From contig JAKALU010000011.1 of assembly GCA_021824065.1 (NCBI GenBank), positions 1 through 35,593 of the forward strand: 35,593 bases of DNA. The letters are read 5' to 3'. The position numbers and the translations under genes were made by a program. The notes beneath the pieces were generated by a model that worked only from the letters and a program-made list of their open reading frames with translations, was not told the DNA's origin and did no database searches. Positions 24,285 to 31,632 of the stretch are shown here, one piece after another (the stretch's first letter is position 1; every line of letters starts with the position of its first letter). The stretch comes from Nitrospirota bacterium. Its GTDB lineage: Bacteria; Nitrospirota; Thermodesulfovibrionia; Thermodesulfovibrionales; UBA1546.

Positions 24285-25274
24285 TTACAAAATAAGCATA
24301 GCATCACCATAAGAGAAAAATCTATATTTATGGTGTATAGCTATATTATATGCTTCTTTCAGTTTTTTGAGGCCGCAAAGGGCAGAAGTCAACATGAGTG
24401 GGGTCGAACGTGGGAGGTGAAAATTTGTGATAAGAGAATCAACAGCTTTAAACTTATAACCAGGAAATATGAAGATATCAGTAGCCTTCTCTTTAACCCC
24501 TGACCACTGACCACTAACATATCCCTCAATTGCCCTTGTTGTTGTAGTTCCTACCGAGACAACCCTTTTATCAGAAGCCTTTACTTTTTTAATCTCTTTA
24601 ATAAGATCATCGTCTATCTCGAAATATTCGGGATCCATTAAATGTTCTTCTATATCTTCGGCTCTTATCGGTTTGAATGTCCCTATGCCGACATGGAGGG
24701 TCAGACACCTGATATGAACACCTTTGTCCCTGATCTTGTCCATCAGCTCAGCAGTAAAATGAAGCCCCGCAGTTGGTGCAGCAATCGAGCCCTGTTTCTC
24801 TGCGTAAATTGTCTGGTACCATTCTTTATCCGTATGTTCAGGTCTGCGTTTTATGTATGGCGGCAATGGCATGTCTCCATATTTCCACAGGTTCTCCATG
24901 AAATCTCCAGAATATATAAAATGTGCAGTCCCTGTTTCTATCTCTGCTGAGAACCCTTCTGATATTGATAATCTCCCCTGCCATTTCTTTTTAGATAGTA
25001 TTTTCCATGTATCAGGGCTTATCTTTTCCACAAGGAGAAACTCCATCCGTCCACCTGTTGGTTTAATGCCTGTGAGCCTTGCAGGGAATACCTTGGTGTT
25101 ATTCAGGAGAAGCATATCACCTTCATTAAGGTATTCAGGGAGATCACGGAATCTTCTATCCTCTATTTTGCCGTCCCTGTGAAGTATCAGGAGCCTTGAG
25201 CTGTCTCTTTTTTCAGCAGGCTTTTCTGCTATGAGTTCCTCTGGAAGGGAGAAGTCAAAATCAGCGACCTTCAT
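24285..25274 (-). CDS. queA: S-adenosylmethionine:tRNA ribosyltransferase-isomerase QueA
   Basis: QueA transfers the ribosyl moiety of SAM to preQ1-modified tRNA to form epoxyqueuosine. Family blocks are clear: MKVADFDFSLPEELIAEKPAEKRDSSRLL, LLLNNTKVFPARL, TAGLHFT, LHVGIGTFKPIRAEDIEEHLMDPE and LITNFHLPRSTPLML. The start at 25274 gives the canonical N-terminus; an upstream in-frame start at 25400 reads through SpoIID coding sequence in another frame and is rejected. It overlaps the SpoIID-like gene by 14 bp. The loop between TTTTRAIEG and TDIFIFPGY contains SGQWSGV, encoded by a 7-bp tandem repeat. The next queuosine step may be done by QueH, encoded at 26568. Confidence 0.95.
   Translation of the reverse strand: MKVADFDFSLPEELIAEKPAEKRDSSRLLILHRDGKIEDRRFRDLPEYLNEGDMLLLNNTKVFPARLTGIKPTGGRMEFLLVEKISPDTWKILSKKKWQGRLSISEGFSAEIETGTAHFIYSGDFMENLWKYGDMPLPPYIKRRPEHTDKEWYQTIYAEKQGSIAAPTAGLHFTAELMDKIRDKGVHIRCLTLHVGIGTFKPIRAEDIEEHLMDPEYFEIDDDLIKEIKKVKASDKRVVSVGTTTTRAIEGYVSGQWSGVKEKATDIFIFPGYKFKAVDSLITNFHLPRSTPLMLTSALCGLKKLKEAYNIAIHHKYRFFSYGDAMLIL
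24494..24521. repeat. Four-copy 7-bp tandem repeat inside queA
   Basis: Units TAACCCC, TGACCAC, TGACCAC, TAACATA run without gaps. They encode YVSGQWSGV on the minus strand in a surface loop that is variable among QueA proteins, so frame and function are probably kept. Confidence 0.8.
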
Positions 25275-26316
25275 ATAACTGTATTTCTGTCCCCGGATAA
25301 AAGAAAGAAAGGATATCTCTGTAGTTTTTGCCTTCCTTTGCCATCTCAAGTGCACTCCATTGGCAGAGACCAACCCCGTGACCATAACCTTTGCCCTCAA
25401 ATATTATTGAATCGCCATCTCTGACGAGGCTGAAATTAGTGCTTGGCAGTCTCTGCCAGCCGAGCAGTTTTCTAAACTCGGTGGCTTTGATTGGAATTTG
25501 CTCTGATTCAGTAGTGATGTTTAATTCCTTTGCCCTGCCAGTTGTTGTATATGATTTTATACCTATCTCTTTTATGTCCGGTATGTTTAATGACTTTTCT
25601 ATCTCGGACAGAGGGATCTTTCTTTCCCACACCCAGTATGGAGAATTTTCACAGCTTGATTCCACTGACTTGAGATAAGGGTAACTTTTTCCAAATACCT
25701 CTTCAGGCACCTCTGTTTTCCCACCGCATGTTGAGTGATACAATGCCTCTATTGGCTTACCGTCAAATGTGAGTATTTCACCAGATGTTTTCTCGACAGC
25801 ATACGCTATCTTCACATCAAGAGAGTTTCCTTTATAAACCTGGTGCAGGACAGATGATGTAAGATGGTAACGAGAAGTTCCATTCGCATTTTTCTGATAA
25901 ACAGCATATGTTCTGGCAACTACAGCCTGCGCCTTCAGCGCCTCTATTTCCCAGCTTGTTCCCACCTCGGCCATAACAACATTTTTAACATAATCCTCAA
26001 ACGGCATTTCATTTATAACGTATAGTCCATTCAGTCCTCTCCATACCTCGATATTCCCTGTATAATGAACTCCGCTTACAAGGAGGTCGCCTTTTACTTT
26101 GCCGATTTTTTCCAGTTGCTCATTTTTCCCGGGGATGGCTGGATAGTTTTCATCCATTATAAGCACCCGTATTGTATCAGCGGAGACTTCAGAACACAGA
26201 ACACAGAATACAGAATACAGAATACAAAATACAAAATGCAGTATTAAAATAAATGTTTTATTCTTTATCTTTGTCTGTGCGCTGTGTTCTGTGCTCTGTG
26301 CTCTAAGTTCTGTCAT
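25261..26316 (-). CDS. SpoIID/LytB-like peptidoglycan glycan-cleaving protein
   Basis: The SpoIID domain (about 95-345) is shown by NEMPFEDYVKNVVMAEVG, LKAQAVVARTYAVYQ, YHSTCGGKTEVPEEVFG and GKGYGHGVGLCQWSALEMAK. In Bacillus SpoIID is a lytic transglycosylase acting on denuded glycan; Gram-negative homologues are thought to act in cell-wall turnover or division. Residues about 1-47 form a signal peptide whose hydrophobic part (FILILHFVFCILYSVFCVLC) and the positively charged start are encoded by inverted 7-bp repeats. Cleavage is likely after SEVSA. The start ATG at 26316 lies inside the last repeat unit; no other start would give a signal peptide. It follows the DUF2905 gene closely. Confidence 0.9.
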   Translation of the reverse strand: MTELRAQSTEHSAQTKIKNKTFILILHFVFCILYSVFCVLCSEVSADTIRVLIMDENYPAIPGKNEQLEKIGKVKGDLLVSGVHYTGNIEVWRGLNGLYVINEMPFEDYVKNVVMAEVGTSWEIEALKAQAVVARTYAVYQKNANGTSRYHLTSSVLHQVYKGNSLDVKIAYAVEKTSGEILTFDGKPIEALYHSTCGGKTEVPEEVFGKSYPYLKSVESSCENSPYWVWERKIPLSEIEKSLNIPDIKEIGIKSYTTTGRAKELNITTESEQIPIKATEFRKLLGWQRLPSTNFSLVRDGDSIIFEGKGYGHGVGLCQWSALEMAKEGKNYRDILSFFYPGTEIQLYEGR

Positions 26317-26317
26317 C
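26190..26317. repeat. Inverted pair of 7-bp tandem arrays forming the SpoIID-like leader
   Basis: The left array (26190-26238) has seven units: CAGAACA twice, CAGAATA three times, CAAAATA, CAAAATG. The right array (26276-26317) has six units: TGTGCGC, TGTGTTC, TGTGCTC twice, TAAGTTC, TGTCATC. The right array is largely the reverse complement of the left (TGTTCTG versus CAGAACA words), so the mRNA could fold into a long hairpin with a 37-base loop covering the start codon. Confidence 0.9.
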
Positions 26318-26545
26318 TCACTTCCTCCCGAAGATCCAGAAAATCAATGTAAGTATCAGGCTTATAATAATACTTGTGGCTAAAGGGAAATAGAATGTAA
26401 AGTTCTTTTTCTGTATTATAATGTCGCCTGGAAGCCTTCCCACCCATGGCAATTTCCCCGACAAAAGAAACAATGCACCCACTGCACTAATCACAAGTCC
26501 AAGTATTATAAGAAATCTTCCTATGTATTGAATGCCGTCAGTCAT
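26318..26545 (-). CDS. Small DUF2905-like membrane protein
   Basis: Starting at ATG 26545 the 75-residue protein has two membrane helices (FLIILGLVISAVGALFLLSG and LATSIIISLILTLIFWIFG). They flank the family motif PWVGRLPGDIIIQKKNFTFYFPL, typical of DUF2905. Its function is unknown. The longer frame to 26665 would run through the end of queH and a tandem repeat, and is rejected. It lies 1 bp before the SpoIID-like start. Confidence 0.88.
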   Translation of the reverse strand: MTDGIQYIGRFLIILGLVISAVGALFLLSGKLPWVGRLPGDIIIQKKNFTFYFPLATSIIISLILTLIFWIFGRK

Positions 26546-26547
26546 AA

Positions 26548-26582
26548 TAACTTTTAACTTTACACTTTCAACTCTTAACTTT
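26548..26582. repeat. Five-copy 7-bp tandem repeat at the queH 3' end
   Basis: Units TAACTTT, TAACTTT, ACACTTT, CAACTCT, TAACTTT. The array fills the gap between queH and the DUF2905 gene and reaches into queH, where it supplies the last codons and the stop. It is about 32/35 identical to the right array at 29046-29080. Confidence 0.85.
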
Positions 26583-27107
26583 CTTCTGATATCTCTCCAT
26601 CTCAGAATAGATGCATCCGCAATATCTCTGCCTGTAAAGCCCGAGTTCTTTTGAGAGCGAGACACCTTTCTTCCATCCCGGTCTAAAGTCCTCGAGATAA
26701 AAACTTATAGAATGCTTTTCTTCCATCTCCCGACCCACCTTAACTATAATATCAAATTTCTGGTAGGGACTTACAAGCGCAGATGTTGTGAATCCGTCAA
26801 GCCCCATATCCTTTGCTTTCCTTGCCGTCTCATCAAGCCTCATTGTATAGCATACGTAACAGCGGTCCCCTGTCCCGTTTTCCGTTCTCCGTATGAATTC
26901 CTTCAGGCCGTAATAGTCTATATATTCAACATCGAGGTCCCAGAGTTTTTGAAGCTGTTTTAAAGCATTAAGGCGGAGGTTGTATTCAGCATAGGGGTGT
27001 ATGTTGGGATTAAACCATAGCCCTTTTATAGCTATGCCTTTCTCGGTGAGATTTTTAATAGGATAGAGACCGCAATTCGCACAGCAGAGATGCATCAAAA
27101 GCTTCAT
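26568..27107 (-). CDS. queH: Epoxyqueuosine reductase QueH
   Basis: The 179-residue protein has the QueH (formerly DUF208) cysteine pattern: HLCCANCGLYP at the N-terminus, RCYVCYTMRLDETA in the middle and YCGCIYSE near the end. It also has GLWFNPNIHPYAEY and TTSALVSPYQ. QueH reduces epoxyqueuosine to queuosine in tRNA with an Fe-S/metal centre and is the non-homologous replacement for cobalamin-dependent QueG. Its position three genes upstream of queA fits. The final residues (KKVKS and the stop) come from the tandem repeat at 26548, suggesting that the original C-terminus was altered. Confidence 0.93.
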   Translation of the reverse strand: MKLLMHLCCANCGLYPIKNLTEKGIAIKGLWFNPNIHPYAEYNLRLNALKQLQKLWDLDVEYIDYYGLKEFIRRTENGTGDRCYVCYTMRLDETARKAKDMGLDGFTTSALVSPYQKFDIIVKVGREMEEKHSISFYLEDFRPGWKKGVSLSKELGLYRQRYCGCIYSEMERYQKKVKS

Positions 27108-27120
27108 GATATATTATAAA

Positions 27121-28980
27121 TTATTTTAGCAGTTTTTCTACACTCGGGAACAGCCCTATATTCGTATGGGGCAAGAAAAGCGCTGACATGTATTCATCCA
27201 TGAAATTTCTTGAAACAGAAAGCTCCATATAAGTCATCTTTTTTGCGATCTCCTCTGCCTCTTTCCTCAGTTTTTCTGAGAGGAGACAGAGATACGTACC
27301 TGTAATTGATGCATTGCCGAGGAATCTGAATTTTTCTTTAGGAAGATCGGGAATCATACCAAGAATAATCGCTTTATCAACATTTAGATAATTTCCGAAT
27401 CCTCCTGCTATATAAATACGCTCTATACTTTCCAGACCAAAACCAACCTCTTTTATCAATAGCGATATGCCTGCGTATACTGCTGCTTTTGCCCTCATTA
27501 TATTTTCAATATCTACCTCTGTTAGAACAATGTCTTTGTTGCCTTTATAAAACACATACTCAAATCCCTCGTCTCCTTCTCTTAGCCTGTCAGTTTTAAT
27601 TTCACGCACAAACTTCCCTTTCTGGTCTACAACCCCTGTTAAAAACATCTCTGATATCGCATCAATCATGCCTGAACCGCATATCCCTGTTGGTGTTGTA
27701 TTGCCGATTACACTGAGAGAAGGTTCGAATGTCTTGGGATCAATCTTTATCGCCTCGATTGCACCTTCTGTTGCTCGCATTCCATGTTTTATACCGCTTC
27801 CCTCAAAACACGGCCCTGCAGAACAAGCAGCGGTTATAAGCCACTCTTTGTTCCCAACTGCTATCTCGCCATTTGTACCTATATCCATAAATAAAGCTAT
27901 CTCAGGATTTCTGTGCATTTTAGAGGCAAGCATCCCTGAAACAATATCACCGCCAACATAGCTCGCAACGCAGGGAAGTGTATAGACAGGCGCCTGATTA
28001 TTTATGTAAAGCTTTGCTGTGCCTGCCCTCCACATCGGGAAGAAATTAGCAGTTGGTATATAAGGTTCTTCTCTGATATGTTTAGGGTCGAGTCCCCAGA
28101 AGATATGGGACATTGTTGTGTTTCCTGCGATTACTGCTGACTCTATGCACTCTCTTTGTATATGATGTTTTTCAAGCACAGTTTCAATCAGACTATTAAT
28201 ATCTTCGACAACAGCCTCTCTGAGTTCATTAAGCCCATTGCTCTCTGTTGCATAGATTATCCTTGTTATAACATCATCGCCATATCTTATCTGTGAATTA
28301 TATGTTGAACCAACATCTATTAGTTTCCCGTCGGAAAGATCAATGATGTAAATGACAATTGTGGTGGTTCCAATATCAACTGCAAGGCCGCATCTTGCAA
28401 TGTCTTTGCCTGCTGATACAAAGATAGCCTCAGGCCCGTCAACATATGCAAGATTTATTTTCCAGTCGTAATTTCTCATGGCATCTGACATAGATGATAA
28501 AAATCCATGAGAGAAGCGCATGCCTTTAATGCCTCTGATATCAAGCTCTCTCTTGAGCCTCTCAAGGTCGCTTATATGGTCTTCTATAGTTGGCGGAGGG
28601 AGTTCAAGCTCAAGTCTCTTTACAACCAGAGCGATCTCGCCATCAAGCGACTTGAAGAGTTCGGACAGATCTTTTGATTTAGCAAGTGCAATCTTGTCTC
28701 CAACTACGAGTTTTGAGCCTTCCAGTATCTCGATTGCAATATCCTGTTCAGGGAATGTCTGGCAGGCAAGGACAATGCCTTTATCCCTGTCGCTCTGAGA
28801 AAGTTTTCCTGTTACAGTTGTCTTATATTTTCCATCAAGAATCCTGACTCTGCACTTCCCGCACGTCCCCTTCCCACCGCACGAAGAGACAAGATATATC
28901 TCATGCCTCTTGAGGGCATTGAGTATGCTCTCACCCTTTGCTACAGAAATGCTTTTGCCTGTTGTAAGTGAAATGTTCAT
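27121..28980 (-). CDS. 2Fe-2S/ASKHA reactivase-type protein (RACE, DUF4445)
   Basis: Residues 1-80 are a plant-type ferredoxin domain with C34, C40, C43 and C73 (SSCGGKGTCGKCRV, LACQT). The large C-terminal part is an ASKHA ATPase-like domain: GLAVDIGTTTIVIYIIDL, FMDIGTNGEIAVGNKEWL, CGSGMIDAISEM and IYIAGGFGNYLN. Such proteins reductively reactivate corrinoid (cobalt) proteins of methyltransferases, for example in acetogenesis or O-demethylation. No corrinoid protein or methyltransferase is in this window, so the target is elsewhere in the genome. It lies 13 bp before queH and downstream of asd. Confidence 0.88.
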   Translation of the reverse strand: MNISLTTGKSISVAKGESILNALKRHEIYLVSSCGGKGTCGKCRVRILDGKYKTTVTGKLSQSDRDKGIVLACQTFPEQDIAIEILEGSKLVVGDKIALAKSKDLSELFKSLDGEIALVVKRLELELPPPTIEDHISDLERLKRELDIRGIKGMRFSHGFLSSMSDAMRNYDWKINLAYVDGPEAIFVSAGKDIARCGLAVDIGTTTIVIYIIDLSDGKLIDVGSTYNSQIRYGDDVITRIIYATESNGLNELREAVVEDINSLIETVLEKHHIQRECIESAVIAGNTTMSHIFWGLDPKHIREEPYIPTANFFPMWRAGTAKLYINNQAPVYTLPCVASYVGGDIVSGMLASKMHRNPEIALFMDIGTNGEIAVGNKEWLITAACSAGPCFEGSGIKHGMRATEGAIEAIKIDPKTFEPSLSVIGNTTPTGICGSGMIDAISEMFLTGVVDQKGKFVREIKTDRLREGDEGFEYVFYKGNKDIVLTEVDIENIMRAKAAVYAGISLLIKEVGFGLESIERIYIAGGFGNYLNVDKAIILGMIPDLPKEKFRFLGNASITGTYLCLLSEKLRKEAEEIAKKMTYMELSVSRNFMDEYMSALFLPHTNIGLFPSVEKLLK

Positions 28981-28988
28981 AATTAAAC

Positions 28989-29080
28989 AAGTTAAAAGTG
29001 AAAAGTTGAGAGTTAAGAATGAACAGCAAAAGATTAATTCAGCCTTAACTTTTAACTTATAACTTTCAACTCTTAACTTT
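28989..29080. repeat. Inverted pair of 7-bp tandem arrays between asd and the reactivase gene
   Basis: The left array (28989-29023) reads AAGTTAA, AAGTGAA, AAGTTGA, GAGTTAA, GAATGAA. The right array (29046-29080) reads TAACTTT, TAACTTA, TAACTTT, CAACTCT, TAACTTT. The two are imperfect reverse complements around a 22-base spacer and fill almost the whole 99-bp gap, ending at the asd stop codon. The structure could act as a hairpin in the transcript. Confidence 0.85.
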
Positions 29081-30102
29081 CATCCTGCCATCTCGATCAG
29101 TTTCTCTGCTATCTGAACAGCATTAAGCGCTGCGCCTTTTCTGAGATTGTCAGCAACAATCCACATGTTTATCCCGTTTTCTATAGATTCGTCCTCTCTG
29201 ATTCTACCTACATATGTCTCATCCTTCCCGGCAACATCAACAGGCAGAGGATAGACATTCTTCTCTGGCGCATCAAAAACAACAATGCCGGGAGACTTAG
29301 AAAGTATTGCCCTCACCTCGTCAGGCGTAAGTTTTTTCTCTGTCTCGATATTCAAACTCTCTGAGTGGCATCTGAAGACAGGCACGCGCACAGTTGTTGC
29401 AGTGAGCCTGATAGAGTCATCACCCATTATTTTCTTTGTCTCATTCACCATCTTCACCTCTTCCTTTGTATAGCCATTTTCAAGGAACTTGTCTATATGC
29501 GGAAGCACATTGAATGCTATCTGGTGAGGATAGACATTGCACTTTATCTCTTTAAAATTTAACAGGTCTATTGTCTGCTGAAGGAGTTCATCCATAGCCT
29601 TTTTACCTGTGCCGGATACAGACTGAAATGTTGTCACAACAACCCTCTTTATCCTTGCCGCATCATGTATGGGCTTCAAAACCACGACCATCTGTATAGT
29701 AGAGCAATTCGGATTTGCAATAATCCCTTTATGCCATTTAAGGTCATGGCTGTTCACCTCAGGCACCACCAAAGGAACCTCAGGGTCCATCCTCCACTGG
29801 CTCGAATTGTCAACAACAACGCATCCTGATTTTGCAGCTATAGGTGCCCATATCTTTGATCTCTCTGCGCCTGCTGAGAAAAGGGCAATATCAATCCCTT
29901 TGAATGAATCTTCATTCAAGGTTTCAACAGGGATTTGGCTTCCCTGAAATTCAAGGGTTTTTCCCTCTGAACGCTCCGAGGCAAAAAGCCTGAGTTTTTC
30001 AACCGGGAAATTCCTCTGTTCAAGTGTGGTCACCATCTCATTTCCAACAGCCCCTGTTGCTCCAGCAACAGCAACAACGTATTCCTTTTTCTTCTTAAGC
30101 AT
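29080..30102 (-). CDS. asd: Aspartate-semialdehyde dehydrogenase
   Basis: The NADP-binding motif VAVAGATGAVGNEM is at the N-terminus. Active-site Cys133 lies in NPNCSTIQ, and FQSVSGTGKKAMDEL, VPVFRCHSES and the C-terminal NLRKGAALNAVQIAEKL complete the family. The enzyme makes aspartate semialdehyde for lysine, methionine, threonine and diaminopimelate. The ATG at 30102 is preferred to a TTG at 30111 because AAAGG lies only 1 base before the TTG and about 10 before the ATG. The 340-residue length is normal for the family. No other biosynthetic gene adjoins it. Confidence 0.95.
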   Translation of the reverse strand: MLKKKKEYVVAVAGATGAVGNEMVTTLEQRNFPVEKLRLFASERSEGKTLEFQGSQIPVETLNEDSFKGIDIALFSAGAERSKIWAPIAAKSGCVVVDNSSQWRMDPEVPLVVPEVNSHDLKWHKGIIANPNCSTIQMVVVLKPIHDAARIKRVVVTTFQSVSGTGKKAMDELLQQTIDLLNFKEIKCNVYPHQIAFNVLPHIDKFLENGYTKEEVKMVNETKKIMGDDSIRLTATTVRVPVFRCHSESLNIETEKKLTPDEVRAILSKSPGIVVFDAPEKNVYPLPVDVAGKDETYVGRIREDESIENGINMWIVADNLRKGAALNAVQIAEKLIEMAG

Positions 30103-30203
30103 CCATCCCAATCCTTTCTGTCAATTATTTGAAATACTAATTTATCATAGAGGGCAGAAAATTTCTATCAGAGCATGAGGGAAGCAGATAAAATATTTGT
30201 GCA

Positions 30204-30221
30204 ACAACTAAAACGAGTTGT
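30204..30221 (-). terminator. Weak hairpin after the SecB-like gene
   Basis: On the minus strand ACAACT and AGTTGT pair around CGTTTT, beginning 7 bases after the SecB-like stop codon. It is followed by an A/T-rich tract ending in ATATTTT. The stem is short and there is no continuous U run, so this is a tentative terminator for the toxin-antitoxin-chaperone operon. Confidence 0.3.
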
Positions 30222-30227
30222 ATCCTT

Positions 30228-30635
30228 TTAACGCTTCTTTTCTGCCGTCAGTATCGCAGCAAGATTTATCGGCGGCAAAAGGAGTGGTGGTAGATTTGCT
30301 CTTATAGTGGAATTCCCTATAATTTCACGCACAAAAGGAAACAAGTGTGCAGGAGCATTGATCTTTGAGAACTTTTTAAGCTGCTTATAATCTTCTCCTG
30401 AAAAAATGCCCTCGACTACTACTTTCATTCTAACTGGGCTATCTTTCTTTTGCTTGAATAAAACCACCGACAATTCAACAGTGAGATTTTTCTTATCAGG
30501 ACTGAAAGAATTCCTTGTTCGAAAGGCAATATCTACGGGGATGCCATCTTTTGGCGGGACAAACTTCTTGTTCAGTTTGAAATAGAGTTCTACCAGTGTA
30601 AATTTATCAAATCTAATGTTAGCCTTACTCTCCAA
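30228..30635 (-). CDS. SecB-like chaperone of a toxin-antitoxin-chaperone operon
   Basis: The 135-residue protein resembles SecB: VVVEGIFSG, then LFPFVREIIGNSTIRANLPPLLLPPINLAAI, which is the SecB-like C-terminal half with REx2-N-x2-R and the PPLLLPPIN stretch. Solitary SecB-like proteins next to HigBA-type pairs control the antitoxin (TAC systems, such as that of Mycobacterium tuberculosis). The start is a TTG at 30635 with GGAGG 6 bases upstream, overlapping the antitoxin stop by 11 bp, so production is coupled. It should fold or protect the antitoxin so that toxin is released when the chaperone is diverted; this is family knowledge applied here. Confidence 0.82.
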   Translation of the reverse strand: MESKANIRFDKFTLVELYFKLNKKFVPPKDGIPVDIAFRTRNSFSPDKKNLTVELSVVLFKQKKDSPVRMKVVVEGIFSGEDYKQLKKFSKINAPAHLFPFVREIIGNSTIRANLPPLLLPPINLAAILTAEKKR

Positions 30636-31170
30636 TCAAATCCTCCATTTTTACGCCAAAAATTTTAGCAAGCGTTTTTAATGTTCGTCTCGGCACATTG
30701 TACTCGGGCTTTTCGATTCTGCTGATGTTGGGCTGGGCTGTTCCGAGTTTTTTGGCAAGTGTCATCTGATCTATTCCATTTATCAGCCTGTAATATTTTA
30801 TTTTGCTCATTTTGCCCTGTTTTACAAGCTTCTGCCATTCAGCAAATTGTTCTTTCCAAGCCTTGTCCCATGACTCTTTACCCTCCGGTGTAGACGTCAC
30901 CTTGTTAACCATCTTCTCAAGCGGCACAGCCTTGGCTTCAAGGGCGGTCTTCAATGTCAATGACTGAGCCTCAGAGCGCCAAAACTCCAGCAGCTTTTTT
31001 AGCTTCTTGTTTTCAGTCTTTAAATTTTCTATCTCGGCATCTTTAAGCGAATCGCATGCCTCACAAATTTCGTCCGAAGAAAGCTCTTTAATAATTTGAG
31101 AAGGCATTTGCCATCTAAAAGCAGGCTTAGGTTTGGGAGTATACTTAATCTTCTCAGGGGACAAACTCAT
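30625..31170 (-). CDS. HigA-like XRE antitoxin with long N-terminal extension
   Basis: From the ATG at 31170 the protein has 181 residues. The XRE helix-turn-helix is at the C-terminus, about 118-178: DQMTLAKKLGTAQPNISRIE and RRTLKTLAKIFGVKMEDL. The first 110 residues contain a coiled-coil-like segment (DAEIENLKTENKKLKKLLEF) and no domain I recognise. In described chaperone-dependent antitoxins the chaperone-addiction segment follows the DNA-binding domain. Here any such segment would have to precede it. The start is set by GGAGG 8 bases upstream and an ATGA overlap with the toxin stop; ATGs at 31185 and 31176 are less well placed. It neutralises the toxin and probably represses the operon. 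Confidence 0.8.
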   Translation of the reverse strand: MSLSPEKIKYTPKPKPAFRWQMPSQIIKELSSDEICEACDSLKDAEIENLKTENKKLKKLLEFWRSEAQSLTLKTALEAKAVPLEKMVNKVTSTPEGKESWDKAWKEQFAEWQKLVKQGKMSKIKYYRLINGIDQMTLAKKLGTAQPNISRIEKPEYNVPRRTLKTLAKIFGVKMEDLIGE

Positions 31171-31541
31171 TGACATTCCCTCCATTTAGTATAAAGCAGT
31201 TTTACCATTTGATAATGCCAGGAATTTTCGTTATAAGTATCGTCATTTCTCGGGACAACGCAATACACGCAAACCATGCCTGAGTTTCTATAAGCATAAA
31301 AGATTCTATAGTCCAGAATATCTAAACATTTTAATTTTTTGACAAAAATTCCCTTCTTGCGCATGCTTATGATAGTTTCAGATTTGCAGTCGCCGCTTAC
31401 AGGAATAGGATCAATTCCTAATCCGCATATTCGTTGAGTAACTTTCACTGCCTTCTCGTTATCAAGGACTGCAATTTCCTTGATTGCCCTCCATACATTT
31501 GGATGCACTTTAACGTTATCCGGTATTTTAGGTATCTTCAT
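31167..31541 (-). CDS. RelE/HigB-like toxin
   Basis: The 124-residue protein begins with a helical VHPNVWRAIKEIAVLDNEKAVKVTQRI part and continues with beta strands typical of RelE-fold ribonucleases (KLKCLDILDYRIFYAYRNSGMVCVYCVVPRND). It is followed by a C-terminal helix. Order toxin-antitoxin-chaperone, with short overlaps, supports a HigB-like role in cleaving mRNA on the ribosome. The catalytic residues cannot be assigned with confidence. The ATG has no good ribosome site, and the start lies directly beside an inverted repeat, so expression may be low or from a leaderless transcript. Confidence 0.72.
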   Translation of the reverse strand: MKIPKIPDNVKVHPNVWRAIKEIAVLDNEKAVKVTQRICGLGIDPIPVSGDCKSETIISMRKKGIFVKKLKCLDILDYRIFYAYRNSGMVCVYCVVPRNDDTYNENSWHYQMVKLLYTKWRECQ

Positions 31542-31543
31542 CT

Positions 31544-31568
31544 TATATCACTTCTGATATATTGTCAA
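31544..31568 (-). promoter_or_regulatory. Inverted-repeat operator and -35 element before the toxin gene
   Basis: TATATCA and TGATATA pair perfectly around CTTC (31544-31561), ending 2 bases from the toxin ATG. On the minus strand a consensus TTGACA lies at 31568-31563, directly upstream. A -10 at 17 bp (TAAGAT) would overlap the start codon. The arrangement suits repression by the adjacent XRE antitoxin. Operator function is inferred. Confidence 0.55.
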
Positions 31569-31632
31569 GCCCCAAGATATTGGTATATTTTCCAGAATCT
31601 TTCAATAAAACACAATACGTTGTTTGATTCAT

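Noticed and set aside
25275-25400. Longer QueA with 42 extra N-terminal residues
   Set aside because: The extra part overlaps SpoIID coding sequence in another frame, and the conserved QueA N-terminus begins at 25274.
26190-26317. CRISPR-like array
   Set aside because: Units are 7 bp with no unique spacers; these are tandem arrays, not repeat-spacer structures.
26546-26665. Longer DUF2905 protein
   Set aside because: The added residues are read from the queH end and a tandem repeat; the family begins at the ATG at 26545.
30625-31541. Ordinary two-gene HigBA pair
   Set aside because: The overlapping third gene has clear SecB-like sequence, so a three-gene chaperone-linked system fits better.
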